Source: an uncultured Clostridia bacterium
GTDB lineage: Bacteria > Bacillota > Clostridia > TANB77 > CAG-508
Reading direction: 5' to 3'
Assembly: GCA_944386755.1 (NCBI GenBank)
Contig: CALXCF010000006.1
Location: 1-64,000 of the forward strand
DNA length: 64,000 nt
The position numbers and the translations under genes are program-made. A model generated the notes under the pieces. The model ran no database searches and was not told the origin of the DNA. It saw only the letters and a program-made list of their open reading frames with translations. Of this stretch, positions 53,852 through 62,900 are shown one piece after another (position 1 is the stretch's first letter; each line of letters begins with the position of its first letter).

Positions 53852-54494
53852 AGAAAAGTTAGTATCTGTTAGAGCAGAAATAAGAGCAATTAATAAATTA
53901 GAACTTGCAGAAGAAGTAAGAGAACAGAAAAAAGAAGAAGCGCAAATGCTAGCAGAGGCTCTAATAGATGCAGAGGTTAGAATAGGAGATTTATTAAAAC
54001 AAATACCTAAAGCTAAAAATCAATATGACAAATGCAGTTCGCAACAGTGCGAAAAGCAAAAAGAAACCAAACAAGAAGTAATAACAAGATTAGGATTTAA
54101 TAAAGACCAAGCTAATAGATTTGAAACGATGGCATCTAACAAAGATATAGTCGAACAAGTAAAAGCAGAAGCAAGGGAAAACGAAGACATACCAACAAGA
54201 ACAAGAGTATTACAATTAGTAAAAGAAAAAACAAAAGAAGAGAGAGATACAGAGTATCTAAGAGAACAATTCAGAGAAATCGAAAGAATAAAAGGTACAG
54301 AAATAAGAATGCATGAAGCAATTTATAAAATACAAACAGTTGAAGTTAATGAAGAAAATGTGCAAATATGGCTTGATGGATTAGAAGATTATAGAAAAGA
54401 AACTTTAATAGACGATATAGACGAAATAATCAATAAATATGAATTTATAAAAGAAATATGGTTAAAGAATAACCAAATAAGGAGGATTAAATAA
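53772..54494 (+). CDS. Phage DNA-binding/partition-like protein
   Basis: 240 residues. Coiled N-terminal half (AEEVREQKKEEAQMLAEALI; DAEVRIGDLLKQIPKAKNQY), then EVITRLGFNKDQANRFETMA, a ParB/KorB-type HTH region, and ARENEDIPTRTRVLQLVKEK. Such proteins are often labelled ParB-like or DUF3102-like in phages. DNA site unknown. AAGGGAAA precedes the start. Confidence 0.65.
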   Translation: MEEGIIIQNQNLPDKIEDLAKFVLVGREKLVSVRAEIRAINKLELAEEVREQKKEEAQMLAEALIDAEVRIGDLLKQIPKAKNQYDKCSSQQCEKQKETKQEVITRLGFNKDQANRFETMASNKDIVEQVKAEARENEDIPTRTRVLQLVKEKTKEERDTEYLREQFREIERIKGTEIRMHEAIYKIQTVEVNEENVQIWLDGLEDYRKETLIDDIDEIINKYEFIKEIWLKNNQIRRIK

Positions 54495-54495
54495 T

Positions 54496-54912
54496 ATGGA
54501 TAGAAAAGTAACATTAAAAATCCACGATGAAATAAAAAATAGTGGAAATTTAGATAAAGATTATGTAGTAGAATTAGTAAAGGCGTTAGATGATAGACCA
54601 GATATAGATAAATTAGTAGAACAACATTATAAATCAAAAGCAGATAGAATAATATCTAGTTTTAAAGACCAAAATGGAATAAGAGATTGTTTTGCAATAA
54701 GAGATAGTAGCAACAATACAAAGTATATAGACATTTCAAGACCTGATTTGTTAACTAAAAGTCAAATAGAAGAAGTACAGACTAAACAAGAAAAGCTTAA
54801 AAGAAAAAAGGAAGAAGTACTACTAAAAGTAAATATGGCAGTTCAAGTTAAGAATGGACAAGTTAAATTAGAAGATTATGAAAAAACATTAAGAAAAGAA
54901 TTAAAAGCATAA
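54496..54912 (+). CDS. Hypothetical protein, partner of ParB-like gene
   Basis: 138 residues, helical and charged (KIHDEIKNSGNLDKDYVVEL; LEDYEKTLRKELKA). Begins 1 bp after the preceding stop, so coupled to it. Ends just before a terminator. No family recognised. Confidence 0.6.
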   Translation: MDRKVTLKIHDEIKNSGNLDKDYVVELVKALDDRPDIDKLVEQHYKSKADRIISSFKDQNGIRDCFAIRDSSNNTKYIDISRPDLLTKSQIEEVQTKQEKLKRKKEEVLLKVNMAVQVKNGQVKLEDYEKTLRKELKA

Positions 54913-54923
54913 TAAAAATAGAT

Positions 54924-54957
54924 TAAAGGGCAGTCTAACGAGGCTGTCTTTTAAAGT
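54924..54957 (+). terminator. Terminator closing the cargo island
   Basis: AAAGGGCAGTC, TAACGA loop, GGCTGTCTTTT. It separates the island from the distal tail genes. Confidence 0.8.
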
Positions 54958-54983
54958 GTTTTTATTGTTAGAAAGGAAATAAT

Positions 54984-55838
54984 ATGGTTAGAGAGTTTAA
55001 ACTAATAAATGAAAAAGGTCAAGAATATTCTTTAATGGATTTATATAATTATTGTTTTTTGAGTGACCCAAGTGGATTAGGATATTCTTATTCAACAGAA
55101 TACCAGCAACTAGGTAACACATTCTTAACTAATTTAAGAAAAATGGAACAAGGTCAAATATCAGGAACAGCTAATTTTAGTAGCTATGATAATTATAGAA
55201 AATTAATAGACTTCGTAGAAAACTCTGAACAACTAAGATTTGCATACAAGATACCGTACTATACAGGAGCTAAAGAATACTTTAAAGATGTTCAAATTCA
55301 AAACATAACAAAAACACAAAAACAAACAGACGGAATATTAAAAGAGACAATCACATTTGATTGTCTTTCTTTATGGTACGAAGAAAATACAATAGAATAC
55401 ACAATAGAACCAATGGAGAATGAACTTCGATGGGATTTTTATTGGGATAGTTACTTTAATGATAATAACTCAACAAATATAAAATATTTAAACAGTGGAC
55501 AAGTAGAAGCACCAATCGAGGTTGAAATTAATGGAGCAGTATCAAACCCAAAAATTGAGCTATTTATTGAAGGAATCTTATATCAAACAGTATCAATAAA
55601 TACTAATATTTTGGAATATGAAAAATTAATTTATAACAGTAGAGAAAATCAATTTGAAATTTCAAGAATAAAAACAGACGGCACAAAAGAAAAGCTATTT
55701 AAATGGGGAGTTATAAATTTTGAAGATGATATTGTAGTTCGTATTCCGAAGAATAAATCTTGCGAAATTAGATTAAGTGCTGACAACACAATTACAAGTG
55801 CAAAACTAACTATCTTACCTCAGTACAAATGTGTGTAG
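54984..55838 (+). CDS. Distal tail protein (Dit-like)
   Basis: 284 residues. MVREFKLINEKGQEYSLMDL, GLGYSYSTEYQQLGNTFLTN and TKTQKQTDGILKETITFDCL are typical of siphophage Dit N-domains; a beta-sandwich galectin-like C-half follows. Forms the tail-tip hub. AAAGGA precedes. Confidence 0.85.
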   Translation: MVREFKLINEKGQEYSLMDLYNYCFLSDPSGLGYSYSTEYQQLGNTFLTNLRKMEQGQISGTANFSSYDNYRKLIDFVENSEQLRFAYKIPYYTGAKEYFKDVQIQNITKTQKQTDGILKETITFDCLSLWYEENTIEYTIEPMENELRWDFYWDSYFNDNNSTNIKYLNSGQVEAPIEVEINGAVSNPKIELFIEGILYQTVSINTNILEYEKLIYNSRENQFEISRIKTDGTKEKLFKWGVINFEDDIVVRIPKNKSCEIRLSADNTITSAKLTILPQYKCV

Positions 55839-55849
55839 GAGGTGCTTAG

Positions 55850-57070
55850 ATGAATGAATTGACAATAACTTTTAACAATGAAGATTATACACTAATCTAC
55901 AATAAACAAACAGAATATTATGAAATAGAACTGACAGCACCTCAAACAGGTGGAATATATGAGGTGGAAGCTAATTTTACGGATTTATTTAATAATGAAT
56001 ATGAAAATTCACAAGTAATTCAAGTTTTAGCAATTCAAAAAATCGAATTAGACATGACAAAGATGTTTATGTGGATTTTTGATTATAAAGACTTCTCTAT
56101 TAAAGATATAGTAGAAATAGCAGATTATGAAATTACGATAGACGAAGAAACAAACGCAAATTCAACTATTAGAGTTTTGAAAGACACAGGAGCAAAAGCA
56201 AGAGATATAGTTGCAGTTAAGAAAAATAATGAAACTGTCTACTGGGGGATAATTAACGAAGTTTCTAATAATGACGGAGAACAACTATATGAATATACTA
56301 CAAAATACATAACAAATATGTTTAATCAAGATGTAATCTTAGAAAACGAAGAATTAATAAAAACAACAGGGGTTGAAGATTTTATAGCAAATGCAATTAC
56401 AAATAATTTTATAGAAAATGAAGATACGTTCTTGAATAAAACATATCTTCAACTAAATGTAAAAACACATACAACAAAACAAACGACAGTATCTAATGTT
56501 CAGGACGGAATTTACAATTTACATACTTGGATGACAAACTGCACACAAAACTACAATATTGTATATGATTTTTCTATTTTAAACGGAAAACTCGTAATTA
56601 CAATAGAAGTACAAGAAACAGAAAAAGAATTAATAGATGTAAATGCGCAGGCAATATCGAATTACAGTGAAGTGTTTGAAACAGATGTAGTTGCTAAAGT
56701 AACAGTATTAACAAGCACAGGTCAATATAATTTATATTTATTAAACGATAGGACAACAACAACAGATATGAACAACGAAAATAGAGCAGATGGAACAGTA
56801 GAAACGGTCTACACAGAAAATATGGAAGATGCAAATCAGAAAGCATTAGATGTTATGAAAAGTAATAGTTATAATCATAACATCACTTTTAGTTTAGCAG
56901 ATAAATATATAAAAATTGGTACACCAATCGCAATAAAAACTAAGAAATCTATTATTTTAGATACTTATATTTCAGCAATAAAATTTACTCAAGCAAAATT
57001 TTTTGAATACACTTGCGGAAATATAAGAGTTAAGTTTATCGATAAATTATTAAAAGAAAGGAAAAATTGA
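55850..57070 (+). CDS. Tail-associated baseplate protein (Tal/hub-like)
   Basis: 406 residues, beta-rich. MWIFDYKDFSIKDIVEIADY, RVLKDTGAKARDIVAVKKNN and DKYIKIGTPIAIKTKKSII match phage tail hub proteins. No lysin domain seen at the C-terminus. Directly after Dit. Confidence 0.8.
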   Translation: MNELTITFNNEDYTLIYNKQTEYYEIELTAPQTGGIYEVEANFTDLFNNEYENSQVIQVLAIQKIELDMTKMFMWIFDYKDFSIKDIVEIADYEITIDEETNANSTIRVLKDTGAKARDIVAVKKNNETVYWGIINEVSNNDGEQLYEYTTKYITNMFNQDVILENEELIKTTGVEDFIANAITNNFIENEDTFLNKTYLQLNVKTHTTKQTTVSNVQDGIYNLHTWMTNCTQNYNIVYDFSILNGKLVITIEVQETEKELIDVNAQAISNYSEVFETDVVAKVTVLTSTGQYNLYLLNDRTTTTDMNNENRADGTVETVYTENMEDANQKALDVMKSNSYNHNITFSLADKYIKIGTPIAIKTKKSIILDTYISAIKFTQAKFFEYTCGNIRVKFIDKLLKERKN

Positions 57071-57071
57071 T

Positions 57072-57950
57072 ATGGTAAAAGGAGAAACATTTAATCTACA
57101 AGTATTTGAAAGTGAAGCATTTAGACATTTTATAAATGTATTTACTAATAAACAATCTGGTATTACTTCAGGTTGTGAAGTAACAAAAGACTCACAAAAT
57201 ATAACAATTGGACAAGGTTATTTCTTTATTCAAGGAGGTTTGCTAAGAGAAACAACAGGAACAGCTAATGAAATACCAAGCGATGCAGGATATTATAAGT
57301 TAGTATATGAAATAGATTTATCTAAAACAAACACAAAGGACCAGTTTAATCAAGGAAGTTATAAATATGTAAAATCTTTAGGTAGTTATCCAGATTTAAC
57401 ACAAGAAGATTTAGATAATGGTGGAACGATATACCAGTTGCCCTTTGCACAATTTAGAATTACAGAGCAAGGACTTCAAGATTTTAAAGATATAAGATCA
57501 ATTGTTGATTATGGAATATACATAAATCAAAATGAAAGAAGTTCAATTTGTGCTTATAAGGCATCAAATCAAAACATAGCGCAAGGAACAGGAATTAAAT
57601 TTGCTTTAGACTCTGCAGATTTTGATGGAAATTATTTTGATATAACAAGCAATAACGAAATTAAAGTACTGAAAGACTGTAGAGCTAAAATAAGTTCAAA
57701 ACTCTTTGTTGATAGAAGTGGTGGAGTTGGTTATGTAATGACTATAATATATAAAAACAATAATGCTTTATCAAGAAGTTTGGAAGAAATTTCTGGCGAA
57801 TATTATACTAATTGTAACGATGCTGGTGTTGTGTGTGACTTAAAAGCTAATGATTTGATAACCATGACAATCGATTATGCTTCTGATACAGGGAATCCAT
57901 ACGTAAGAAGTGGAAAAGAGAACAGCAATATAACAATATTTGTAGTTTAG
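57072..57950 (+). CDS. Baseplate / receptor-region structural protein
   Basis: 292 residues. The N-terminal beta domain (ITSGCEVTKDSQNITIGQGY, FFIQGGLLRETTGT) is the type found in siphophage baseplates attached to the tail hub; the C-half is a beta sandwich (residues ~160-292) that may bind receptor. Overlaps nothing; 1 bp after the hub gene. Confidence 0.72.
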   Translation: MVKGETFNLQVFESEAFRHFINVFTNKQSGITSGCEVTKDSQNITIGQGYFFIQGGLLRETTGTANEIPSDAGYYKLVYEIDLSKTNTKDQFNQGSYKYVKSLGSYPDLTQEDLDNGGTIYQLPFAQFRITEQGLQDFKDIRSIVDYGIYINQNERSSICAYKASNQNIAQGTGIKFALDSADFDGNYFDITSNNEIKVLKDCRAKISSKLFVDRSGGVGYVMTIIYKNNNALSRSLEEISGEYYTNCNDAGVVCDLKANDLITMTIDYASDTGNPYVRSGKENSNITIFVV

Positions 57951-57959
57951 GAGTTTAAA

Positions 57960-58127
57960 ATGGAAAATAAAATAGTAGAAATCATAACAGAGCCAAACAA
58001 AGTTTATGTTGGTTCTGTTTTTAAATTAAAAATAAAAGCTATAAGATATGCAACTTATGAAGAACTTAAGCCTAAGACGTACAACGAAGTTAAATCATTT
58101 AGTTATAAAGAATTAGGAGGAATGTAA
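57960..58127 (+). CDS. Hypothetical 55-residue tail-region protein
   Basis: MENKIVEIITEPNKVYVGSV begins a mostly beta peptide ending KELGGM. Preceded by TTAGGAG and followed by the fibre ATG 1 bp later. Common in these modules; function unknown. Confidence 0.65.
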   Translation: MENKIVEIITEPNKVYVGSVFKLKIKAIRYATYEELKPKTYNEVKSFSYKELGGM

Positions 58128-58128
58128 A

Positions 58129-60120
58129 ATGGCAACTACAACAAACGGAATTTATTATCCAAATGATTATAATGCTGCAGCAGATATACCATCTGATCTA
58201 AAAACAATGGCTGAAAGTATTGATAAAAATATCCAAGACAATAAATACAACGACACAAAAATAAAACAAAACATAACAGACCTACAAACCAAAAATACAG
58301 ACCAAGACGAAAAAATAGAAACAATAGAAACTGAGCAATTAACTCAAAACGACTTATTACAACGAACACAAAGTGCATTAATAAATATAACAACAGAAAA
58401 ATCTAGTAATATAAATGTAAAAGACTCAAGTAATTTAAATGCTAAAATCGGTGTGTTTGGGACAAGTTCACAAGAAACAAGAAGTGGAAAAAACAAGTTT
58501 GATATAAACAAATTAAATGATATAAGCCAAATTACTGAAAAAGATAGCACAACAGGAACATTTACGTTATCAAACGCATGGGTAACTCAAATTCTATCAA
58601 ATAAAAATATAATAAAAGACATAAAACCATCAACACAATACAAGTGTGTAGCAGATGTAACATTGCTAGCAAAACCAGATAATATAAAGAGCGGAACAAA
58701 TCATAATATTCTTCTATGCTTATACAATGGAACAAATCAAATTTCTATATGTAATACGAACGATGCAAATGAAAAAAATAATTGGACATTAAACGAAACT
58801 AAAAAAATGACTAGAACATTTACAACACCCGAAGATTTAACAAGTTATAGAATGATTGGATATACATATTATACAGATGAAGACAAACCAGAAGGCTCAT
58901 TCAAATTCGAAAACATAATGATATTAGAAGCAACAGAAGAAGATGAAACTTTTGAAGAAGCAGGCGAAACACCATCTCCAGAAATTCCTTCTGAAATTAA
59001 AAATGTTACAGGAGATATAAACGTAATAACTACTAATGAAAATTTAGCAGTTGCTGATTGGGCTGAAAGATTTGTAAACGTTGTAAACAACAACTCTAAA
59101 GCCAGGTTGGAAGAAACAGACGGAAGAAAATGCTTATTTTATAATGCAGATGCAGGTTATCAAAACGATGATGCATACTTTTTCAAATATATTTTCAAAA
59201 AGAATACTAGATATGTAATAAGTTTCTATATAAAACCAAGCACAATGCAAGGAAATTTCGCTATTAAATACACAGACGGTTCGATGGGAAGTGTACAAAA
59301 TTTAATAGCAGGAGAATGGCAAAAAGTAGTAATATATACAAAGACAAATGCAACAGTTGAAGAGGTTTGTGTACAATATTTATCTGGTAATTGTCGTATA
59401 GATTTAGATACTATACAAATAACAGAAGGAACAACAGAGAAAGAATACATAAAAAATCAAGGTCAAACAATAACATTTCCACTCCAAGAAGGACAAAGGT
59501 TAGCAGATGGAGACAAATTAGCAGATGACGGAATACATCATAAGAGAAAACAAATAACAATAACAGAAGATATGTTAATACAAGGAATTGTAACTACTTA
59601 TACAAATTTAGATTATATCAGGATTAAAAAACCAACTGACTTTGCTGGTTATAATAATCCGAAAGCTAACATATCATTAATAAGTTTTGCAAAAGAATTT
59701 ACAGATTGGACTTTTGATAGTGCTAATTACATAAACAAATACACATGTCGTCTACAATATGCACATTTCATGCTTGGAATAGAAAAAGGAACAACGTACG
59801 CAGAAATAAAAGATAAATTAATTGGACAAACAATTGAGTACGAACTTGCAGAAGAAGAAATCGAACCATACACACCAGCACAACAAGAAGCATATAACAA
59901 ACTACAAAATGTATTATCTTATAAAACAGTAACAAATGTATTCACTGATACAGCATTACTAGAGTTTAAATATGTTGCAGATACTGAAACTTGGGTTATA
60001 AACGAAATAAAACCACTAAAAGAACAAATAAGTACAATAAATGAATTGTTAAGTACAACAGGAACAAGTGCTTTACTATTAGACAATATGCAAACTGATT
60101 TAGAAAGTGAGGTGATATAA
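58129..60120 (+). CDS. Tail fibre / receptor-binding protein
   Basis: 663 residues. N-terminal attachment (MATTTNGIYYPNDYNAAADI), coiled coil (residues ~30-90), then two carbohydrate-binding-like jelly rolls (RSGKNKFDINKLN to ~270; NENLAVADWAERF to ~450) and a C-terminal region with EYELAEEEIEPYTPAQQEAY. This pattern is common in tail fibres of gut Bacillota phages. Likely decides host binding. AGGAGG precedes. Confidence 0.82.
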   Translation: MATTTNGIYYPNDYNAAADIPSDLKTMAESIDKNIQDNKYNDTKIKQNITDLQTKNTDQDEKIETIETEQLTQNDLLQRTQSALINITTEKSSNINVKDSSNLNAKIGVFGTSSQETRSGKNKFDINKLNDISQITEKDSTTGTFTLSNAWVTQILSNKNIIKDIKPSTQYKCVADVTLLAKPDNIKSGTNHNILLCLYNGTNQISICNTNDANEKNNWTLNETKKMTRTFTTPEDLTSYRMIGYTYYTDEDKPEGSFKFENIMILEATEEDETFEEAGETPSPEIPSEIKNVTGDINVITTNENLAVADWAERFVNVVNNNSKARLEETDGRKCLFYNADAGYQNDDAYFFKYIFKKNTRYVISFYIKPSTMQGNFAIKYTDGSMGSVQNLIAGEWQKVVIYTKTNATVEEVCVQYLSGNCRIDLDTIQITEGTTEKEYIKNQGQTITFPLQEGQRLADGDKLADDGIHHKRKQITITEDMLIQGIVTTYTNLDYIRIKKPTDFAGYNNPKANISLISFAKEFTDWTFDSANYINKYTCRLQYAHFMLGIEKGTTYAEIKDKLIGQTIEYELAEEEIEPYTPAQQEAYNKLQNVLSYKTVTNVFTDTALLEFKYVADTETWVINEIKPLKEQISTINELLSTTGTSALLLDNMQTDLESEVI

Positions 60121-60121
60121 A

Positions 60122-60325
60122 ATGAATATAGCAACATTATTAGAAAATCTAATCACAAAGAAATTTTACGAAAATAAAGAAGAAATACAAAATAAGTTAG
60201 ATGTATTCTACGCAATGAGTAAAATAAGTGATGAAGAATACACAAATTTAACTTTAAAAGTTGAAGATGTTTACAAAGTAGAAGAAGAAGTAACAGAAGT
60301 TACAGAAGATACAGAGGAGGGCTAG
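60122..60325 (+). CDS. XkdX-like small protein
   Basis: 67 residues. KKFYENKEEIQNKLDVFYAM, SKISDEEYTNLT resembles XkdX family members found before lysis genes; acidic repeat tail. Function unknown. Confidence 0.7.
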   Translation: MNIATLLENLITKKFYENKEEIQNKLDVFYAMSKISDEEYTNLTLKVEDVYKVEEEVTEVTEDTEEG

Positions 60326-60326
60326 T

Positions 60327-60758
60327 ATGCAAGATTCACAATTTTTAGAAAGACTTGTAGCTGTAGAAGAAAGAAGTAAGTCTAATACTAAAAGATTAGA
60401 TGAAGTAGAAGGAAGAATGGATGAAAATGAAAGAATTTTGAATAATGTGGACAAGTCACTTTCTGTAACAGTAGAACAAATAAAGAATATAGCAGAAGAT
60501 TTAAAAACAACAAGTATTAACTTTAAAGAAGCTATAATGAGAAGTAATACAGCAAATAGTAAAGAGACAGAGATATTAAAGGAAAAGTACAACGAACTAG
60601 AAAAGAAATATGAAAAATTAGATACTAAAATTGAACAAGAAACAATAGGAAAAGATGCTGAAAATTGGAGAAATTCAAAAAGCAAAGTAATATCATGGAT
60701 TATTACAGCTATTTTGACAATAATAGCAGGAGTACTAGGAATATCAAAATTTTTATAA
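60327..60758 (+). CDS. XhlA-like coiled-coil membrane protein
   Basis: 143 residues: coiled coil (residues ~5-115; RLDEVEGRMDENERILNNVD) and one C-terminal membrane helix (VISWIITAILTIIAGVLGIS). Matches haemolysin XhlA-type proteins that work with holin and amidase in lysis. Confidence 0.75.
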   Translation: MQDSQFLERLVAVEERSKSNTKRLDEVEGRMDENERILNNVDKSLSVTVEQIKNIAEDLKTTSINFKEAIMRSNTANSKETEILKEKYNELEKKYEKLDTKIEQETIGKDAENWRNSKSKVISWIITAILTIIAGVLGISKFL

Positions 60759-60775
60759 AAAAGGAGGGAATGGCT

Positions 60776-61027
60776 ATGGAAATAACAGTAGCAATAATAA
60801 TAACAGCATTAACTTTAATAGCAGGAGAAATAACAAAATTAACAAGTTTAGATAACAAGTACATACCTTTGCAAAACATTATAATTGCAATTATAGCAAG
60901 TATAGTATGCATTGCTTTTAAAGTAGAAGATATGTCTGTTTTAGAAACAATAGTAACATGTATATTTGGAACAATGTCTGCTGGAGGTATAGCAGATTTA
61001 AAGAAAATAACTCAAAAGGAGGAATAA
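60776..61027 (+). CDS. Holin
   Basis: 83 residues from ATG 60776 (AAGGAGGG 9 bases upstream; in-frame ATG 60770 could give a longer form, a dual-start arrangement known in holins). Three hydrophobic segments, including ITVAIIITALTLIAGEITKL and LQNIIIAIIASIVCIAF. Forms membrane holes for the amidase encoded next but one. Confidence 0.82.
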   Translation: MEITVAIIITALTLIAGEITKLTSLDNKYIPLQNIIIAIIASIVCIAFKVEDMSVLETIVTCIFGTMSAGGIADLKKITQKEE

Positions 61028-61029
61028 TT

Positions 61030-61149
61030 ATGGAAGATAATATTTTTGAAGAAACAGTAGAGTTTTCTGAAGAATTATATCAGAAGAATATAGCAGAAAA
61101 TACATTTGAAGTTGAATATGAGGCAGGTGAAGACAATGCAAATAACTAA
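61030..61149 (+). CDS. Hypothetical acidic 39-residue protein
   Basis: AAGGAGG precedes the ATG. Very acidic (MEDNIFEETVEFSEELYQKN). Overlaps the amidase start by 14 bp. Function unknown. Confidence 0.5.
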   Translation: MEDNIFEETVEFSEELYQKNIAENTFEVEYEAGEDNANN

Positions 61150-61870
61150 TGTAATATGTCCAAGTTCAAAATATTCTATCAAATGCCCAGATGTAACAAC
61201 TAAAGATGGAATATGCGTACATAATACAGCAAATGATGCAAGTGCTATGAGTGAAATTTCATATATGATAGGGAATAACAATAAAGTTTCATTTCATGCA
61301 GCAATAGATGATGAGAGAGTTGTAACAGGATTACCTTTTGATAGAAGTTGTTATGCTGCAGGAGATGGAAGATATGGAAGTGGAAATGCACATAAAATTA
61401 ATATAGAAATTTGTTACTCTAAATCTGGTGGAGAACGTTTTGAAGAAGCTGAAAATTTAGCAGCATGTTATATAGCATATTTATTAAAACAGTATGGTTG
61501 GGGCATAGAAAAAGTTTCCAAACATCAAGATTATAGTGGGAAATATTGCCCTCATAGAACGCTAGATATGGGGTGGGAGAGATTCCTAAATAAAATAAGA
61601 GAACAATTAGGATTACAAACACAGCCGATAGAAAATAATAAAGATTATAGTGGAGGAAGTGATGAAGAAGTGAGAAAGTACGTAAATGGAAGCACAATAG
61701 AGAATATATACGCAGATACATCTTTGACTAAGAAAATAGGATATTTAAATCCAAGAGAAGAATGTGACTGTTTTGGGATTTTTGAAAATAGACCTATGGT
61801 AAGATATAAAGTAGATGGTTCTAATAACTATAAAATAGGCTTTGCTAAATGGACAGGTGGAGTGAAATAA
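61136..61870 (+). CDS. Endolysin: N-acetylmuramoyl-L-alanine amidase
   Basis: 244 residues from ATG 61136 (AGGTGA upstream). Amidase_2 domain, residues ~1-160: CVHNTANDASAMSEISYMI (zinc His), INIEICYSKSGGERFEEAEN, SKHQDYSGKYCPHRT (zinc His and Cys/His end). The C-terminal ~70 residues (VNGSTIENIYADTSLTKKIG) form an SH3-like wall-binding domain. Cuts the peptide from glycan strands at lysis. Last structural/lysis gene. Confidence 0.93.
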   Translation: MQITNVICPSSKYSIKCPDVTTKDGICVHNTANDASAMSEISYMIGNNNKVSFHAAIDDERVVTGLPFDRSCYAAGDGRYGSGNAHKINIEICYSKSGGERFEEAENLAACYIAYLLKQYGWGIEKVSKHQDYSGKYCPHRTLDMGWERFLNKIREQLGLQTQPIENNKDYSGGSDEEVRKYVNGSTIENIYADTSLTKKIGYLNPREECDCFGIFENRPMVRYKVDGSNNYKIGFAKWTGGVK

Positions 61871-61871
61871 A

Positions 61872-61918
61872 ACACAAAAGCTAGATTAGATTAATTTCTA
61901 GTCTAGCTATTTTTTGTG
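61872..61918 (+). terminator. Terminator after endolysin
   Basis: CACAAAAGCTAGATTAGA with a near-perfect complement, then TTTTTTG. Ends the late operon. Confidence 0.88.
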
Positions 61919-62272
61919 CATAAAAATAAAGAGAAAAGAAATTATTTATCTTTACTCTTTATTAATCTCATATTAGACAATAATATATTCTATTTTTATT
62001 ATAATAAACTATTTTTTTAAATATGTCAATAATTTATATTTAATTCTTCGAAAATAGCTAAAAATCAAGCTATGCAAGTATATTGATTCAAAATAAAAAT
62101 CCATTAAAATCGAACCTCGCAAGCCGATATTTTATTGATATTTCAAGAAAAATTAAAGATTTTTTAAATTTGCAATTTTTAGAAATTTGTGCTATAATAT
62201 TGACAGATAATAAAAGAAATGTTACAATTCTTTTACTTTAATATTACATTTTAAAAAACTTTGTAATATTTA
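61919..62272. other. AT-rich non-coding segment
   Basis: No supported gene in ~350 bp. Contains an AATAAAGAG/CTCTTTATT hairpin near 61926-61962 and very AT-rich spacer. It separates lysis genes from right-end cargo. Confidence 0.45.
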
Positions 62273-62356
62273 TTGACACATAAGAATAAATTTATTACTA
62301 TAGAATTAATAAAAAAGATTAAGAGCCGAAGCCCTTAATCGAGAGTTGTTTTTTTA
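62273..62356 (+). ncRNA. Possible short antisense RNA
   Basis: TTGACA (62273-62278), 17 bp, TACTAT (62296-62301) would start a plus-strand RNA near 62307. The GATTAAG/CTTAATC hairpin (62319-62340) followed by a T run at 62348-62354 could end it. It would overlap the 3' end of the minus-strand membrane-peptide mRNA, as in txpA/RatA-type loci. Predicted only. Confidence 0.4.
62310..62340 (-). terminator. Terminator of minus-strand membrane-peptide gene
   Basis: On the minus strand, ATTAAGGGC-TTCG-GCTCTTAAT followed by TTTTTTA: a stable UUCG-capped terminator overlapping the corrected stop codon. Confidence 0.8.
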
Positions 62357-62521
62357 GGAGTTTGAGTTTTATCTCTGGAATTGGGATAAAGCTCAAATTT
62401 TCGTTTTACAGATTCATATTTAAACGAATATTTACTTTTTGAGCAAATATGTACCAGAAGGCACATTCCGCAAAGCGAAAATACCAACACCTATCAACCA
62501 TTTAAGAATTAAATCTAGCAT
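62335..62521 (-). CDS. Single-pass membrane peptide, type I toxin-like (+1 shift at CGG 62468)
   Basis: The zero frame (29 residues) breaks its membrane helix at TTG-CGG-AAT. Skipping the C gives 61 residues: MLDLILKWLIGVGIFAL-GMCLLVHIC, one uninterrupted helix, then a basic tail to the stop at 62335, which lies in the terminator. ATG preceded by AAAGGGGG; CCCCTTT in the 5' leader (62641-62647 on the minus strand) could pair with and hide this site. The shape (short membrane helix plus charged tail, hidden ribosome site, facing antisense promoter) resembles TxpA/BsrG toxins of Bacillus prophages. Toxicity is inferred. Confidence 0.6.
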
Positions 62522-62669
62522 GGCGTGATATCCCCCTTTCTTCTTTAGTTGCACCAAACAATCAGCGAAAGTCAGGTGCATAAAATAATATTTACATAGT
62601 TGGACATAGAAGTTAAATACTAATCTATGCACCCAACTCAAAAGGGGTTTCAAAAACAACTTTCTCATA

Positions 62670-62705
62670 CTATATCAAAAATTATACTACATAGTCAATA
62701 GCTAT
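62670..62705 (-). promoter_or_regulatory. Promoter of the membrane-peptide gene
   Basis: Minus strand: TTGACT, about 18 bp, TATAGT. It gives a ~140-nt leader with AGTTGG/CCAACT-type hairpins and the CCCCTTT anti-ribosome-site stretch. Confidence 0.5.
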
Positions 62706-62736
62706 TTGACATAATAAATGATAAAATGACAAAATT

Positions 62737-62781
62737 TTTCGACAAATTTCGCACGACAAGATAAATATTAAGTGCTATAAT
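62737..62781 (+). promoter_or_regulatory. Promoter of right-end cargo operon with 0A-like boxes
   Basis: TTTCGACA (reverse of TGTCGAAA) at 62737-62744, CACGACAA at 62753-62760, and TATAAT at 62776-62781 with no good -35. Activator-dependent layout, as at Spo0A-activated promoters. Confidence 0.45.
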
Positions 62782-62823
62782 ATAAACAAAAGATAAAATA
62801 AAATAGATATAATATTATAATAT

Positions 62824-62857
62824 AAGAAGTTTGCTTTTAGCAAGCTTCTTTTCTTTT
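62824..62857 (+). terminator. Attenuator-like terminator before cargo gene
   Basis: GAAGTTTGC, TTTTA loop, GCAAGCTTC, then TTTTCTTTT. It sits between the promoter and the 62901 gene, so some read-through is needed. Confidence 0.7.
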
Positions 62858-62900
62858 GCATAAAAACATAAAAATTGCAAAAACTAAAAACGGTGATCAT

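Noticed and set aside
62522..62668. N-terminal extension of the membrane peptide to an ATG at 62668
   Set aside because: It would run through the strong AAAGGGGG ribosome site and leader hairpins; the ATG at 62521 fits better.
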